The notes under the pieces: model-generated
What the model was told of the DNA's origin: nothing
Database searches by the model: none
The model's input: the letters and a program-made list of their open reading frames with translations, nothing else
Translations under genes and position numbers: made by a program
Shown: positions 9,622 through 17,896 of the stretch, one piece after another
Numbering within the stretch: position 1 is the first letter of the stretch
How the letters are laid out: every line of letters starts with the position of its first letter
Origin: Hwangdonia seohaensis
Lineage (GTDB): Bacteria; Bacteroidota; Bacteroidia; Flavobacteriales; Flavobacteriaceae
NCBI RefSeq assembly: GCF_031932625.1
Contig: NZ_JAVSCK010000001.1
Coordinates: 248,001-312,000, forward strand
DNA length: 64,000 nt
Direction of reading: 5' to 3'

Positions 9622-11880
9622 TTATTCCCATTTAAAATCCCAAATTGGTTTTGTATCCAAAAGGTGTTCGATAAAATAATTCCACCTTTTTTTAATAAAA
9701 TAATGTCTCGCTTTACCTTGAAAACCATGTCTTTGACTTGGCAAAATTAACAAATCGAAATCTTTATCGGCATTCACTAAAGCTTCAGCTAATTTAAAGG
9801 TTGCTGAAGGGTTTACATTTTCGTCGATACCGCCGTGAACCAATAATAATTTGCCCTTTAAATTCTTGGCATTCGTAATATTAGATACTTTTTCATACGT
9901 ATCGTCTACCGGCCAACCTTGATACATTTCTGGCCACCACGCTTTTTCCATTCTAAAATCGTGATCGCCAGCACTAGCAACGCCTACTTTATAAAAATCC
10001 GGAAACCCTAACATGGCTCTTCCAGTATCATAACCTCCTGCTGAATGACCAAAAATCCCTACTTTATCAATATCTATCCAAGCATATTTATTTGCTAAAT
10101 ACGTAATGGCCAACACATGATCTTCAAGGTTGTTTTCCATGTTTTTATATGAATGGTTATGAAAAGCTTTTGAACGACCCGAAGTCCCCAAGCCATCAAC
10201 TCCAATGACAATAAATCCAAATTCCGCTAACGATTGGTTATTAAAAGCACGATCAAACGATTTTGGAAAAACTTGCGTATGAGGCCCAGTGTAAGTGGCG
10301 TCAATGATTGGATACGATTTATTGGAATCAAAATTCGTTGGCTTCCACATCGCTCCATAAATGGTGGTCTTTCCATCCTTAGCGGTGAGCTCAAAAACTT
10401 CTGGAGATTGCCATCCTTTTGAAAGTGCTTCATCAACATTTGCCTGTGTTAATTCGGCTAAGATTTTACCGTTTTTTGAAGACCGTAAAACCGTTTTGGT
10501 TGGAATATTTATAGTTGAATAATTATCAATAAAATGCTTTCCATCTTTTGAAAAATTAATACTATGATGTGTGTTTTCAGGTGTTAACAACGTCATCTTT
10601 CCTTTAAAATCAACTCGAAAAAGTTGCTGATAATAAGGATTCATTTCCTTGTTCTTTCCAGATGCCAAAAAGTATATGTCGCCTTTATCCTCGTTAGTGT
10701 GAACAATCGAATTAATATAATAATTACCATTAGTTAAAGCTTTTGTTTCTTTGGTTTTTACATCAACCATGTACAGTTGTCTCCAACCACTGCGTTCGGA
10801 TAAAAAAATAATTTTTTGTGTATCATCGAGTTTTTTAAACCAAAAATTATCGATATTGGTTTCACTGGTTTCTTCTACTAATGTTTCTTCCGTTCCATTA
10901 TTCAAATTAACATATTTAAGGATTTCCTTTTTATAACCTCGTTCTGAATAGTTCGCTAAAAACTCTCCTGGATTTTTCATCCACTCTGTAGCAACGGAGT
11001 TAATGTGAGTTCCCGTCGGCAAATTTGTTTTTACTTCTTTTTTAGTCTCAACATTAAAAAAAGCAGGCGTAACGTGCACCATTGTGGTATCGCCTGGCGA
11101 TCCGCGATAATAAGAAAGTAATTTTGATTTATAAAGTGTATCAATACTATGGTCTAGCAAATACATTTTTTCAGCATTTCTAAAATCGACAATATGTGCT
11201 GAAATCCACTTCGAATCGTCCGACCATTTTACACTAAAGCGCTTTGGGCGTTCGGCATTTTCACCTTCCATAATATCATACCAGCCATAATACGTTGCAT
11301 ATTCGTAACCTTTTTTCCCATCAAAACTCAATTGATGGACATCGCCAGTTTCGGTTGATTTAATAAACAAGTTATAATTTTTGGTATAAGCAATCCATTT
11401 TTTGTCTGGAGATTTTGATTCGAATTCATTGCGCTCTTCTTCTTTTTCTTCCTCCTTTAATTGAAGCTCATAAGATTTTAAATTTAAGGTATATGTTTTT
11501 CCTTCAAAGTTTACATCTAGGTTTCCATCTTTTATTCTTTCAATATTTGAAAATGAAAGATTATGCGCCTCAAAAGATTTTTCAGATAATTCACTCAGCG
11601 CGTTAGCCAGCTTTTCATGATTAAATAAATCGACTACTTTGTAGTTTTTGAAATTTACCGTTTTATAGGTTTTCTTGTCTTTACCATAATCTATCAACCA
11701 AACTCCAGAATTATCTTTAAACCAATGTACATTTGTATGGAGGTTGAATGCCGTTTTATTATTGTAGTTGTTATACATAAAACCGACCGCACGTTTATAA
11801 TCTTCTTGCGTAACTTCTTGTGCACAAAAAGGTGCGGAAGCTAACATTAATGCAAATAGTAAAATTGAAATCTGTTTCAT
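9622..11880 (-). CDS. Secreted S9-family prolyl (di/tri)peptidyl peptidase
   Basis: 752 residues. The signal peptide ends near residue 20 (SAPFCA-QEV). A DPP IV-type beta-propeller (about 30-490) precedes the alpha/beta-hydrolase domain. The catalytic triad is recognisable as Ser613 (GHSAGG), Asp686 (GGIDENV) and His718 (QRHGF). DPP IV and prolyl tripeptidyl peptidases release Xaa-Pro or Xaa-Xaa-Pro from N-termini; which applies here cannot be decided. The enzyme should act in the periplasm or outside, feeding short Pro/Hyp peptides to the cytoplasmic M24 enzymes. It abuts the flavoprotein gene with no gap. Confidence 0.88.
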   Translation of the reverse strand: MKQISILLFALMLASAPFCAQEVTQEDYKRAVGFMYNNYNNKTAFNLHTNVHWFKDNSGVWLIDYGKDKKTYKTVNFKNYKVVDLFNHEKLANALSELSEKSFEAHNLSFSNIERIKDGNLDVNFEGKTYTLNLKSYELQLKEEEKEEERNEFESKSPDKKWIAYTKNYNLFIKSTETGDVHQLSFDGKKGYEYATYYGWYDIMEGENAERPKRFSVKWSDDSKWISAHIVDFRNAEKMYLLDHSIDTLYKSKLLSYYRGSPGDTTMVHVTPAFFNVETKKEVKTNLPTGTHINSVATEWMKNPGEFLANYSERGYKKEILKYVNLNNGTEETLVEETSETNIDNFWFKKLDDTQKIIFLSERSGWRQLYMVDVKTKETKALTNGNYYINSIVHTNEDKGDIYFLASGKNKEMNPYYQQLFRVDFKGKMTLLTPENTHHSINFSKDGKHFIDNYSTINIPTKTVLRSSKNGKILAELTQANVDEALSKGWQSPEVFELTAKDGKTTIYGAMWKPTNFDSNKSYPIIDATYTGPHTQVFPKSFDRAFNNQSLAEFGFIVIGVDGLGTSGRSKAFHNHSYKNMENNLEDHVLAITYLANKYAWIDIDKVGIFGHSAGGYDTGRAMLGFPDFYKVGVASAGDHDFRMEKAWWPEMYQGWPVDDTYEKVSNITNAKNLKGKLLLVHGGIDENVNPSATFKLAEALVNADKDFDLLILPSQRHGFQGKARHYFIKKRWNYFIEHLLDTKPIWDFKWE

Positions 11881-11932
11881 GTTATTTTATTGTTTTTAAT
11901 TCCTAAGACTTCAAAATAAGTTTGGAATGATT

Positions 11933-11966
11933 TGACTCTGTACTTCAACTGCGCTCCAGATGACAA
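11933..11966. repeat. Degenerate dispersed intergenic repeat
   Basis: The gap between the S9 peptidase and epimerase genes contains ACTTCAACTGCGCTCCAGATGACAAA in outline. This resembles the intergenic element at 19280-19317 (TTCGACTACGCTCAGC, then GAATGACAAA) by sharing the YTTCRACTNCGCTC start and the ATGACAAA end. Such short elements are common in flavobacterial intergenic DNA. The copy is degenerate and the assignment is tentative. Confidence 0.35.
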
Positions 11967-11968
11967 AA

Positions 11969-12979
11969 TCAAATCACTTGAAACCCAAGTGCATAGGGGT
12001 CATCTTCATCATCTATAAAAATCGTGTTGTAACCGTAAATTTTCGCCCAACCTTGAATACTCGGAACAATGGCTAATTTACCATCTAAATTAGTTTCTTT
12101 TTCAACACGACCAATAAATTTACTGCCTATAAAACTTTCGTGGATAAATGGCTCGTGAAGTTTTAATTTCCCTTTGGCATACAATTGTGCTAAACGTGCC
12201 GATGTCCCTGTACCACAAGGGCTTCTGTCGATAGCCTTATCGCCATAAAACACGGCATTTCTCCCAGATGAATTTGAGTCTATGGGGTTTCCCGTCCATA
12301 ACATATGACTGACATCTTTAATCGTTTCGTTTTCTGGGTGAATAAAAAAATCAGGATACTTTTGGTTGATACGTTGCCTGACCACTTGCGAATATTGAAT
12401 AATTTTTGAAGCTGAAAAATCCTGAACGCCCGAAAAGTTTTTCTGCGGATCTACAATCGCGTAATAGTTTCCGCCATAAGCCACATCAAAAGTGATTTCG
12501 CCCAATTCGGGACAATCAACAGTTAAATTTTCCGCTGCCAAATAACTTTTTACATTGGTTAATTTTACCCACTCTACTTTATTGTTGGTCTGTTTATATT
12601 CAATTTCAACCAAACCAGCTGGTGCTTCCATCCTGATTTTTCCTGGTGTTTTTGGTGTAATCAAACCTTCTTCAATAGCAATTGTAATGGTGCCTATGGT
12701 ACCGTGACCGCACATGGGCAAACAACCGGAAGTTTCAATAAAAAGAATTGCAAAATCATTTTCCGGGTTATGCGGCGGAAACAAAAAACTGCCACTCATC
12801 ATATCGTGTCCCCGAGGTTCAAACATCAAACCCTTACGAATCCAATCGTACTCCTTTAAGAAATGTTGGCGTTTTTCATTGATGTTTTTGCCAACTAATT
12901 TTGGATGCCCTTGGGTAACTACCCTTACCGGATTACCACAGGTATGCGCATCAATACAAACAAACTTTGTGCGTGCCAT
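11969..12979 (-). CDS. 4-hydroxyproline 2-epimerase (proline racemase family)
   Basis: 336 residues. The proline racemase fold has both catalytic cysteines: Cys90 in PMCGHG and Cys255 in DRSPCGTGTS. Family members with this pair are proline racemases or 4-hydroxyproline 2-epimerases. The adjacent gene for a 2,5-dioxovalerate-type dehydrogenase and the nearby DapA-family and DadA-like genes complete the 4-Hyp route, so epimerisation of trans-4-hydroxy-L-proline to cis-4-hydroxy-D-proline is the likely reaction. The start codon directly follows the stop of the dehydrogenase gene, implying translational coupling. The paralogue at 4775-5842 differs at the second catalytic position. Confidence 0.88.
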   Translation of the reverse strand: MARTKFVCIDAHTCGNPVRVVTQGHPKLVGKNINEKRQHFLKEYDWIRKGLMFEPRGHDMMSGSFLFPPHNPENDFAILFIETSGCLPMCGHGTIGTITIAIEEGLITPKTPGKIRMEAPAGLVEIEYKQTNNKVEWVKLTNVKSYLAAENLTVDCPELGEITFDVAYGGNYYAIVDPQKNFSGVQDFSASKIIQYSQVVRQRINQKYPDFFIHPENETIKDVSHMLWTGNPIDSNSSGRNAVFYGDKAIDRSPCGTGTSARLAQLYAKGKLKLHEPFIHESFIGSKFIGRVEKETNLDGKLAIVPSIQGWAKIYGYNTIFIDDEDDPYALGFQVI

Positions 12980-14563
12980 TTAGATTTTAGCTGTGGTTTT
13001 CACATTGTTAACCAATCTGGAAATACCCAAAGGGTTTTCGTTTTTCAATTCATCGGGAAGCAGCTCATTCGGCCAATCTTGATAACTAAATGGACGCACC
13101 CAACGTTTAATGGAATCTACGCCAACTGCCGTAAACCTCGAATCGGTTGATGCCGGATACGGGCCTCCATGTTGCATGGACGGGCACACCTCAACACCGG
13201 TTGGTACGCCATTAAAAATAATACGTCCCACTCTATTTTGTAGGGTATTGACAACATTGGAATATTCTGAAATTTCGTTTTCATCAGAAATAATTGTTCC
13301 TGTGAGTTGCCCTTCTAATTTTGAAATAATGGATTCCAATTGCGCTTTATTTTCACATTGAACGACTAATGAGAACGGACCAAAAACTTCGTGATGTAAT
13401 GTGGGGTTGTTTAGGAATGTATCGCCTTCAACAGTTGTTACAACTTGTCTGGCATAATTGGGTTCTACGCTGTTCTCGTAACCAGCCAAAACTTTAAGTC
13501 CGCTTTGAGCCAAGGCATTTTCTTTATTGGTTTCATAAGCCCCTGCAATATTTGGATGCAGCATACACGACGGTTCTATTTTTACAATATCTTCGGCTAA
13601 GGTATTTACAAAACGAGTTAAGCCCTGAGATTTTATCCCGATGATTAATCCAGGATTTGTACAAAACTGACCCGAGCCCAATGTAATGGAGCCCGCATAG
13701 GTTTTGGCAATGGCATCAGCTCTGTTATTTAACGCCTTTGGCAACAAAACAACTGGGTTTATGCTTCCCATTTCCGCAAATACAGGAATGGGTTCGTCGC
13801 GTTTTGCCGCTAAATCATAAAGCGCTCGACCGCCTTTGATACTTCCCGTAAAACCTACGGCTTTTACTTTTGGATGCTGCACTAAAGTCTGGCCAACTTC
13901 GATACCGCTACTGTTTAAATTTGAAAACACGCCATTTGGCATGCCTGTTTTTTCTGCTGCTTTTATCACTGCCGATGCTACCATTTCGCCAGTGCCTGCA
14001 TGCATGGGGTGCGATTTTACAATTACGGGACAACCTGCTGCCAATGCCGCAGCGGTATCGCCACCCGCAGTTGAAAAGGCTAAAGGAAAATTTGAGGCTC
14101 CAAAAACCACAACGGGACCCAATGCGATATTCATTTTTCTTAAATCTACTTTTGGTATTGGTTCGCGCTCTGGTTGTGCGGTATCGATAGATGCATCGAC
14201 CCAATTGCCTTCTTCAACATGGTTTGCAAAAGCGCGTAATTGCCCCAAAGTTCTACCGCGTTCGCCCATTGCTCTTCCATTTGGCAACCCGCTTTCTGAG
14301 GAATACACCTGTAACAATGCGTCGCCCAAAGCTTCAATTTCGTTAGCAATTTCTCTAAGGAATGTTGCTTTTCTGGCGCCTGAAATTTTAGAATAGGTTT
14401 TAAATGCTTCTGAAGCCAATTGCACTGCTTGATTAACCTCGTTTTTTGAAGCTTCGGTGATATCCCAATCATTTTCAATATTCAACAACGGGTTAAAAGT
14501 TTTAAAGATTTTATCGCCTGTTGCCGATAGTTGATTGCCGATATAGTTTTTTCCTGTTATCAT
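12980..14563 (-). CDS. 2,5-dioxovalerate (alpha-ketoglutarate semialdehyde) dehydrogenase
   Basis: 527 residues of the aldehyde dehydrogenase superfamily. The general base is Glu264 (FAEMGSINP) and the nucleophile is Cys301 (GSGQFCTNPG). The ENDWDI, GSGQFCTNPGL and QHGGPYPAS segments are typical of the dehydrogenases that convert 2-oxoglutarate semialdehyde to 2-oxoglutarate in hydroxyproline and pentose/aldarate catabolism. It is encoded directly upstream of the 4-Hyp epimerase gene. A purine-rich Shine-Dalgarno-like GGGAGG lies three bases before the ATG (14567-14572), unusually strong for this group of bacteria. Confidence 0.9.
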   Translation of the reverse strand: MITGKNYIGNQLSATGDKIFKTFNPLLNIENDWDITEASKNEVNQAVQLASEAFKTYSKISGARKATFLREIANEIEALGDALLQVYSSESGLPNGRAMGERGRTLGQLRAFANHVEEGNWVDASIDTAQPEREPIPKVDLRKMNIALGPVVVFGASNFPLAFSTAGGDTAAALAAGCPVIVKSHPMHAGTGEMVASAVIKAAEKTGMPNGVFSNLNSSGIEVGQTLVQHPKVKAVGFTGSIKGGRALYDLAAKRDEPIPVFAEMGSINPVVLLPKALNNRADAIAKTYAGSITLGSGQFCTNPGLIIGIKSQGLTRFVNTLAEDIVKIEPSCMLHPNIAGAYETNKENALAQSGLKVLAGYENSVEPNYARQVVTTVEGDTFLNNPTLHHEVFGPFSLVVQCENKAQLESIISKLEGQLTGTIISDENEISEYSNVVNTLQNRVGRIIFNGVPTGVEVCPSMQHGGPYPASTDSRFTAVGVDSIKRWVRPFSYQDWPNELLPDELKNENPLGISRLVNNVKTTAKI

Positions 14564-14577
14564 TTTCCTCCCTTTAT

Positions 14578-14592
14578 CCCTCTTAAAGAGGG
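14578..14592. repeat. Small palindrome upstream of the aldehyde dehydrogenase gene
   Basis: The 15-base dyad CCCTCTT-A-AAGAGGG sits between the DUF1272-type gene and the ALDH start, followed on the minus strand by an AAAGGGAGG segment. It could form a short leader hairpin or be a remnant of a dispersed repeat. A role in translation is speculative. Confidence 0.4.
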
Positions 14593-14598
14593 CTGTTT

Positions 14599-14862
14599 TT
14601 AGTTATTAATTCTTTTTAAATGTGCTTTAACATCTATTGGATTGTGAACCACTTTTGTTGATATTGGATATTTTTCCAATAAATTTTTTGGGCGAATGGG
14701 GCGTTTTTCGAAGCCACCTCCGCAGTTTGGGCAAACGTGTTTTAAAACATGGTTTACGCAATCTTTACAAAAGGTGCATTCAAATGTACAAATCATTGCT
14801 TCACTGGAATGGTAAGGCATTGATTTGTTGCAGTTTTCGCAAGTTGGTCTTATTTGTAACAT
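14599..14862 (-). CDS. DUF1272-type cysteine-rich zinc-ribbon-like protein
   Basis: 87 residues from the start chosen here (MLQIRPTCENC). An in-frame ATG five codons upstream, at 14877, is possible, but family members as I know them begin at the ML(E/Q)(I/L)RP motif. Cysteine pairs are CENC (7-10), then CTFECTFCKDCVN and CPNC, suggesting two zinc-binding knuckles as in DUF1272. The function is unknown. It sits inside the hydroxyproline cluster between the deaminase and dehydrogenase genes on the same strand, but nothing in it suggests a pathway role. Confidence 0.8.
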   Translation of the reverse strand: MLQIRPTCENCNKSMPYHSSEAMICTFECTFCKDCVNHVLKHVCPNCGGGFEKRPIRPKNLLEKYPISTKVVHNPIDVKAHLKRINN

Positions 14863-14937
14863 GTTTTTGATTTTCACTTATAAAAAAAACAACACTAAAA
14901 ACATAAAACCGCTCTTATAAAAACTCCATTTTTATTA

Positions 14938-14968
14938 GTGGATTCCTGCTTTTACAGGAATGACAAAA
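14938..14968. repeat. Dispersed hairpin repeat (CCTG...CAGG...GAATGACA type)
   Basis: The stem ATTCCTG / CAGGAAT with a six-base loop (14942-14961) is followed by GACAAAAAC. Elements reading TTCCTG-loop-CAGGAATGACA are frequent in intergenic DNA of many flavobacteria. Lying after the 3' end of the deaminase gene, it may also act as a weak terminator. Confidence 0.5.
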
Positions 14969-15026
14969 ACAAAAGATATTGTATAAAGCCCGACAGCTTT
15001 TTTTTAAGCGGTAACACCCAAATTAT

Positions 15027-15953
15027 TTAGACTAAAGTACTTAAATTTTTATAATTTGGCAGTGTTGGCCGTACTTTTAATGCGGCTTCGATTACGCTTA
15101 TTACGTGTTGCCTTTCGTTGCCGTGAAGTGGTAAACGCGGGGCGCGAACATTTTCGGTCCCAATGGCTGTGTACACTTCGGCGAGCTTGATATTTTGTAC
15201 CAATTTTGGATTTATATCCAGCTCTAACAATGGCATAAACCAACGGTAAATCTCGATGGCTTCTTTAATTTTTCCTGCTTTTTGAAGCTCGTAAATGGCA
15301 ACGGTTTCGGCGGGAAATGCACACACCAAACCGGCCACCCAACCGTCTGCGCCCATAAGCAAACTTTCTAGGGCGATGGTGTCTACGCCTGTCATGATTT
15401 TTAGTCTGTCGCCAAATCGGTTTTTAATTCTGGTCACATTGGTAATATCTCTGGTGGACTCTTTTACGGCCTCAATATTATCGCATTCTAGGAGTTCTTC
15501 AAACATATCCAAAGTCACTTCAATTTTATAATCTACGGGATTATTGTAAATCATTATAGGCAACGATGTACTCTTCGCCACGGCCTTAAAATATTCAACG
15601 GTTTCGCGGTCTCCAGATTTGTAACGCATAGGCGGCAAGAGCATTAATCCGCTTGCCCCGTCCTCTTCGGCTTTTTGAGCTGCTGCGATAGCCGCTTTTG
15701 TAGATTGTTCGGCCACATTAATTAACACAGGAACCTGCCCCTTTACAATATCGACCGTTGTTTTGGTTAAAATACTTTTTTCTTCATCTAATAACGTGCT
15801 GGCCTCACCTAATGTGCCGCCTAATACAATACCGTGCACGCCGGCATTTAATTGTGCTTTAATGTTGGTTTCGAACATTTTTAAATCCAAAGTATCACCA
15901 TCTGTAAACTTTGTTGTAACTGCTGGCATAATGCCTTCCCATTTTAAACTCAT
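15027..15953 (-). CDS. DapA/NAL-family protein, probable delta1-pyrroline-4-hydroxy-2-carboxylate deaminase
   Basis: 308 residues forming a TIM-barrel class I aldolase-like protein. The GTTGE-type motif is GGTLGE (45-50), the Tyr is in IMIYNNP (Tyr136) and the Schiff-base Lys is in EAVKEST (Lys164). The family includes dihydrodipicolinate synthase, N-acetylneuraminate lyase and the deaminase of 4-Hyp catabolism that yields 2-oxoglutarate semialdehyde. Its position in a complete 4-Hyp gene set, next to an AraC regulator, favours the deaminase. The Leu in GGTLGE replaces the usual Thr of DapA, which argues against lysine biosynthesis. Confidence 0.85.
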   Translation of the reverse strand: MSLKWEGIMPAVTTKFTDGDTLDLKMFETNIKAQLNAGVHGIVLGGTLGEASTLLDEEKSILTKTTVDIVKGQVPVLINVAEQSTKAAIAAAQKAEEDGASGLMLLPPMRYKSGDRETVEYFKAVAKSTSLPIMIYNNPVDYKIEVTLDMFEELLECDNIEAVKESTRDITNVTRIKNRFGDRLKIMTGVDTIALESLLMGADGWVAGLVCAFPAETVAIYELQKAGKIKEAIEIYRWFMPLLELDINPKLVQNIKLAEVYTAIGTENVRAPRLPLHGNERQHVISVIEAALKVRPTLPNYKNLSTLV

Positions 15954-16148
15954 TGCTTAATTATTTAATTTTTACCAAAATTATAATTTGTTTTGCTTGA
16001 TTGATAATATGTGTTTATCCAACATTGATATTTTATTATCCAAAAATTATTTTTAAATTAGATATTAGAATAGTATTTATGTATTTTTATGCGCTCTATT
16101 TCTATTGAGTCATCTCTCCAAAAGGGATAAAACAAAACATAATTAAAA

Positions 16149-16994
16149 TTGAAAGTTTTACCATTTAAAATACCAAAACCAGAAAATGATGCCTTTATTT
16201 TTCAGGTAGATTATGCCGATGCGTTTTACGATAAATTGCACCAACATGAAGAGATACAAATAAGTTTTATTGTTGCGGGCGAGGGCACTTTAATTGTTGG
16301 CGATACCATAAATTACTATACTAAAGATGATGTTTTGGTAATTGGCAGCAACATTCCGCATGTGTTTAAAAGCGATTTGAATGCTTCGGGCACATCGCAC
16401 ATGCTGTCTTTATTTTTTAGCAAACAGTCTTTTGGATCTCATTTTTTTAAATTGGATACCTTAAATGAATTGGGACTTTTTTTTAAGCGCGCCAAACATG
16501 GTTTCAAAGTTACATCGAAAAAAAATCAGTTTAAAAATTGGTTTCTCAAAATTGAAAATTCAACCAAATTAAACCAGTTTATTATCCTTCTCCAGCTTTT
16601 AAAATTGGGTTCAACATGTAACTATAAAAGTTTATCTTCTTTTATTTATGATAAAAAATATTCGGATAACGAAGGTCACAGAATGCGAAATGTATTTACG
16701 TACACCATGGATAATTTTGAAAGCGACATAACTTTAAACACCATTGCCGAAGTTGCAAACATGACTAAAAATGCGTTTTGTAAATACTTTAAAAAACGGA
16801 CCAACAAAACCTATATTCAGTTTTTAAATGAATTGCGCTTGGAGCACGCCTGCAAGCTTTTGTTATCAAACAAGGATTTAACAGTTTCTGAGGTTGCCGA
16901 AAAATCGGGGTTTAATAACATGTCCAATTTTAACAGGCAGTTTAAGGTTGTTAAAAATATGAACCCTTCGGAATTTAGAAAACAGGCTCTTTAA
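16149..16994 (+). CDS. AraC-family transcriptional regulator, cupin sensor domain
   Basis: 281 residues. The N-terminal cupin-like domain (about 15-90) contains HQHEEIQISFIVAGEGTLIVGD and IGSNIPHVF. The C-terminal part carries two helix-turn-helix units (about 185-281; ITLNTIAEVANMTKNAFCKYFKK and LTVSEVAEKSGFNNMSNFNRQFK). The only plausible start is TTG at 16149, directly before KVLPFKIPKPEND; no in-frame ATG lies between it and the upstream stop. It is divergent from the deaminase gene. AraC-type regulators control hydroxyproline catabolism in pseudomonads, so an inducer role for a Hyp-derived metabolite is a reasonable inference. Confidence 0.85.
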   Translation: MKVLPFKIPKPENDAFIFQVDYADAFYDKLHQHEEIQISFIVAGEGTLIVGDTINYYTKDDVLVIGSNIPHVFKSDLNASGTSHMLSLFFSKQSFGSHFFKLDTLNELGLFFKRAKHGFKVTSKKNQFKNWFLKIENSTKLNQFIILLQLLKLGSTCNYKSLSSFIYDKKYSDNEGHRMRNVFTYTMDNFESDITLNTIAEVANMTKNAFCKYFKKRTNKTYIQFLNELRLEHACKLLLSNKDLTVSEVAEKSGFNNMSNFNRQFKVVKNMNPSEFRKQAL

Positions 16995-16995
16995 A

Positions 16996-17139
16996 ATGAA
17001 AACAAAATACACAAATATGATATTAATTCTTGCGCTTATAATTACCCTTATTGGCATTATAACGGGAAAGTATCTTTTTGTTCTTTTATTAATCCCTTTG
17101 GGATTTGGTTGGTTTAGAAAAAAGGATAAAAGCGAATAA
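16996..17139 (+). CDS. Small two-helix membrane protein
   Basis: A 47-residue frame starts with ATG one base after the stop of the AraC regulator. It contains two hydrophobic segments (MILILALIITLIGII and YLFVLLLIPLGFGWF) separated by TGK, and ends in a basic tail RKKDKSE. The spacing and composition suggest a real co-transcribed membrane peptide. I do not recognise a family. Confidence 0.55.
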   Translation: MKTKYTNMILILALIITLIGIITGKYLFVLLLIPLGFGWFRKKDKSE

Positions 17140-17194
17140 AAAAATTCTTGAAACAAACTATCCTAGAGGCAGAGCCTCGAGGAATTCTTTTCGA

Positions 17195-17773
17195 TTAAAC
17201 CTTCTTTACATAGTCGGTAATAATAACGATTTGTTGCGCGCCCACTTTACCCTCGATATACTTATCGTTGTCCCGATCCAAACGAATGTTTCTTACGGCA
17301 GTGCCTTGTTTGGCCACCATACTTGAGCCTTTCACCTTTAAATCTTTTATTAAAACCACCGAGTCTCCAGCTTCTAAAATAACGCCGTTTACATCACGGT
17401 GAATTATTTTATCGCCTTCTTCAACACCTTCACCAGTCGCTTTTGCAAATTCTAAAACATCGTCTTCCAAATACATCATATCCAACAAATCCTGTGGCCA
17501 ACCTTCTTTTTTTAGTCTGCTCAACATTCTCCATGCTACCACTTTTACGGCTTGATGCTCGCTCCACATGCTATCGTTTAAACAGCGCCAATGGTTTGCA
17601 TCGGTCGTTTCAGGATTGTTTATTTGAGAAACGCAGGTATTGCAAGCCAATAAACTGCCGTCGACTCCCGCGGTTGATACGGGTGGTACTTCGTAAATCT
17701 CTAAATGTTCGGTAGCTGCACATAATTCGCAGGCATTGTTGCTTCTTTCTTTAAGTGTATCTAATAAACTCAT
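17195..17773 (-). CDS. PhnA/YjdM-family zinc-ribbon protein
   Basis: 192 residues. An N-terminal zinc-ribbon has CELC (15-18) and a second pair CNTC. The C-terminal PhnA domain has EGVEEGDKIIHRDVNGVILEAGDSVVLIKDLKVKGSSMVAKQGTAVRNIRL. Despite the name, family members are not established phosphonate enzymes and the function is uncertain. This is the longer form, with a middle region (WSEHQAVKVVAWRMLSRLKKEGWPQDLLDMMYL) in addition to the PhnA core. It is transcribed convergently with the AraC regulator and its small membrane partner. Confidence 0.85.
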   Translation of the reverse strand: MSLLDTLKERSNNACELCAATEHLEIYEVPPVSTAGVDGSLLACNTCVSQINNPETTDANHWRCLNDSMWSEHQAVKVVAWRMLSRLKKEGWPQDLLDMMYLEDDVLEFAKATGEGVEEGDKIIHRDVNGVILEAGDSVVLIKDLKVKGSSMVAKQGTAVRNIRLDRDNDKYIEGKVGAQQIVIITDYVKKV

Positions 17774-17848
17774 GGATTATTAATGGTTTTTGGTTTTGCA
17801 AAAATACGCTTTAATAAGAGGTTCTACAAGTTTGGATTTTAACAAATA

Positions 17849-17874
17849 AAAAGGATGCCATTTGGCATCCTTTT
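17849..17874 (-). terminator. Hairpin terminator
   Basis: The stem AAAAGGATGCC / GGCATCCTTTT (11 bp) with an ATTT loop has flanking A and T runs that make it active in both directions. It lies 23 bases after the stop of the 266-residue secreted protein (minus strand) and upstream of the PhnA-like gene. Confidence 0.8.
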
Positions 17875-17896
17875 ATGGTGAAACTGTTAACTTTTC

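Noticed and set aside
13836..14396. Long open frame opposite the aldehyde dehydrogenase gene (186 codons)
   Set aside because: It lies antisense inside a clearly conserved ALDH gene, has no recognisable family and looks like a by-product of the codon use of the real gene.
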